A program made the position numbers and the translations under genes. Shown here piece after piece: positions 5,846 through 5,896 of a DNA stretch of 5,896 bases. This DNA comes from Kiritimatiellia bacterium (lineage in GTDB: Bacteria; Verrucomicrobiota; Kiritimatiellia; UBA8416; JABMPJ01), in assembly GCA_029939545.1 (NCBI GenBank), contig JAOZSS010000153.1:1-5896 (forward strand), in the 5' to 3' direction. Within the stretch, counting starts at the first letter, position 1. The number at the start of each line of letters is the position of its first letter. The notes under the pieces are model-generated. The model worked only from the letters and a program-made list of their open reading frames with translations. It had not been told where the DNA came from and did no database searches.

Positions 5846-5879
5846 GGGGGTGGGCGGTTAGCTCCTCCTGCCCCCATAT
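5846..5879 (+). terminator. Possible weak terminator-like stem after nadB
   Basis: G-run 5846-5850 pairs with C-run 5871-5875, extended by two wobbles and G-C pairs (5853-5857 with 5864-5868, one mismatch) around a short loop near 5858-5863. It is followed by ATATAT (5876-5881), not a proper T-run. It lies about 80 bases past the nadB stop and is the best terminator candidate for that gene, but the imperfect stem and mixed A/T tail make it uncertain. Confidence 0.3.
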
Positions 5880-5896
5880 ATCCCTTCGAACGCACC

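Noticed and set aside
5852..5896. tRNA fragment
   Set aside because: GGGCGGTTAGCTC and TTCGAACGCACC look tRNA-like at the two ends, but only about 20 bases lie between them, with no room for the anticodon and T arms.

Overview
The window is GC-rich bacterial chromosomal DNA holding four complete genes, all on the + strand, with structured non-coding DNA between them. Nothing fixes the taxon. The protein sequences look like those of an uncultured bacterium, possibly of the Planctomycetes/Verrucomicrobia/Lentisphaerae-Kiritimatiellae type; this is an impression from the sequences only. No transposase, phage, CRISPR, rRNA or complete tRNA gene is visible.

Layout: bases 1-274 are a non-coding leader with a stem (36-76), a strikingly symmetric double-hairpin repeat (about 83-161), a plausible promoter (201-229) and a small hairpin just before the first gene. 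Next come three closely spaced genes that look like one operon: a methyltetrahydrofolate-type pterin-binding methyltransferase domain protein (275-1294), a homocysteine S-methyltransferase domain protein (1397-2284) and cofactor-independent phosphoglycerate mutase GpmI (2326-3879). A 12-bp perfect hairpin sits between the first two. A 239-base gap (3880-4118) contains a second, inverted copy of the double-hairpin repeat, then a TTGACA-type promoter, then nadB, L-aspartate oxidase (4119-5765). The last 131 bases are non-coding with two further small stem structures.

How the genes work together: the first two proteins correspond to two of the modules of cobalamin-dependent methionine synthase (MetH), made here as separate polypeptides. 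One would hold methyl-THF and the other zinc-activated homocysteine. The cobalamin-carrying module and the reactivation module are not in the window and must be encoded elsewhere if the enzyme works as a split methionine synthase. GpmI interconverts 3- and 2-phosphoglycerate; its link to methionine synthesis is only indirect, through 3-phosphoglycerate, serine and one-carbon units. NadB starts de novo NAD synthesis and appears to be a separate transcription unit.

The most unusual item is the pair of REP/BIME-like elements that bracket the three-gene operon in opposite orientation. They share an identical 15-mer and show paired (compensatory) changes in a hairpin stem.
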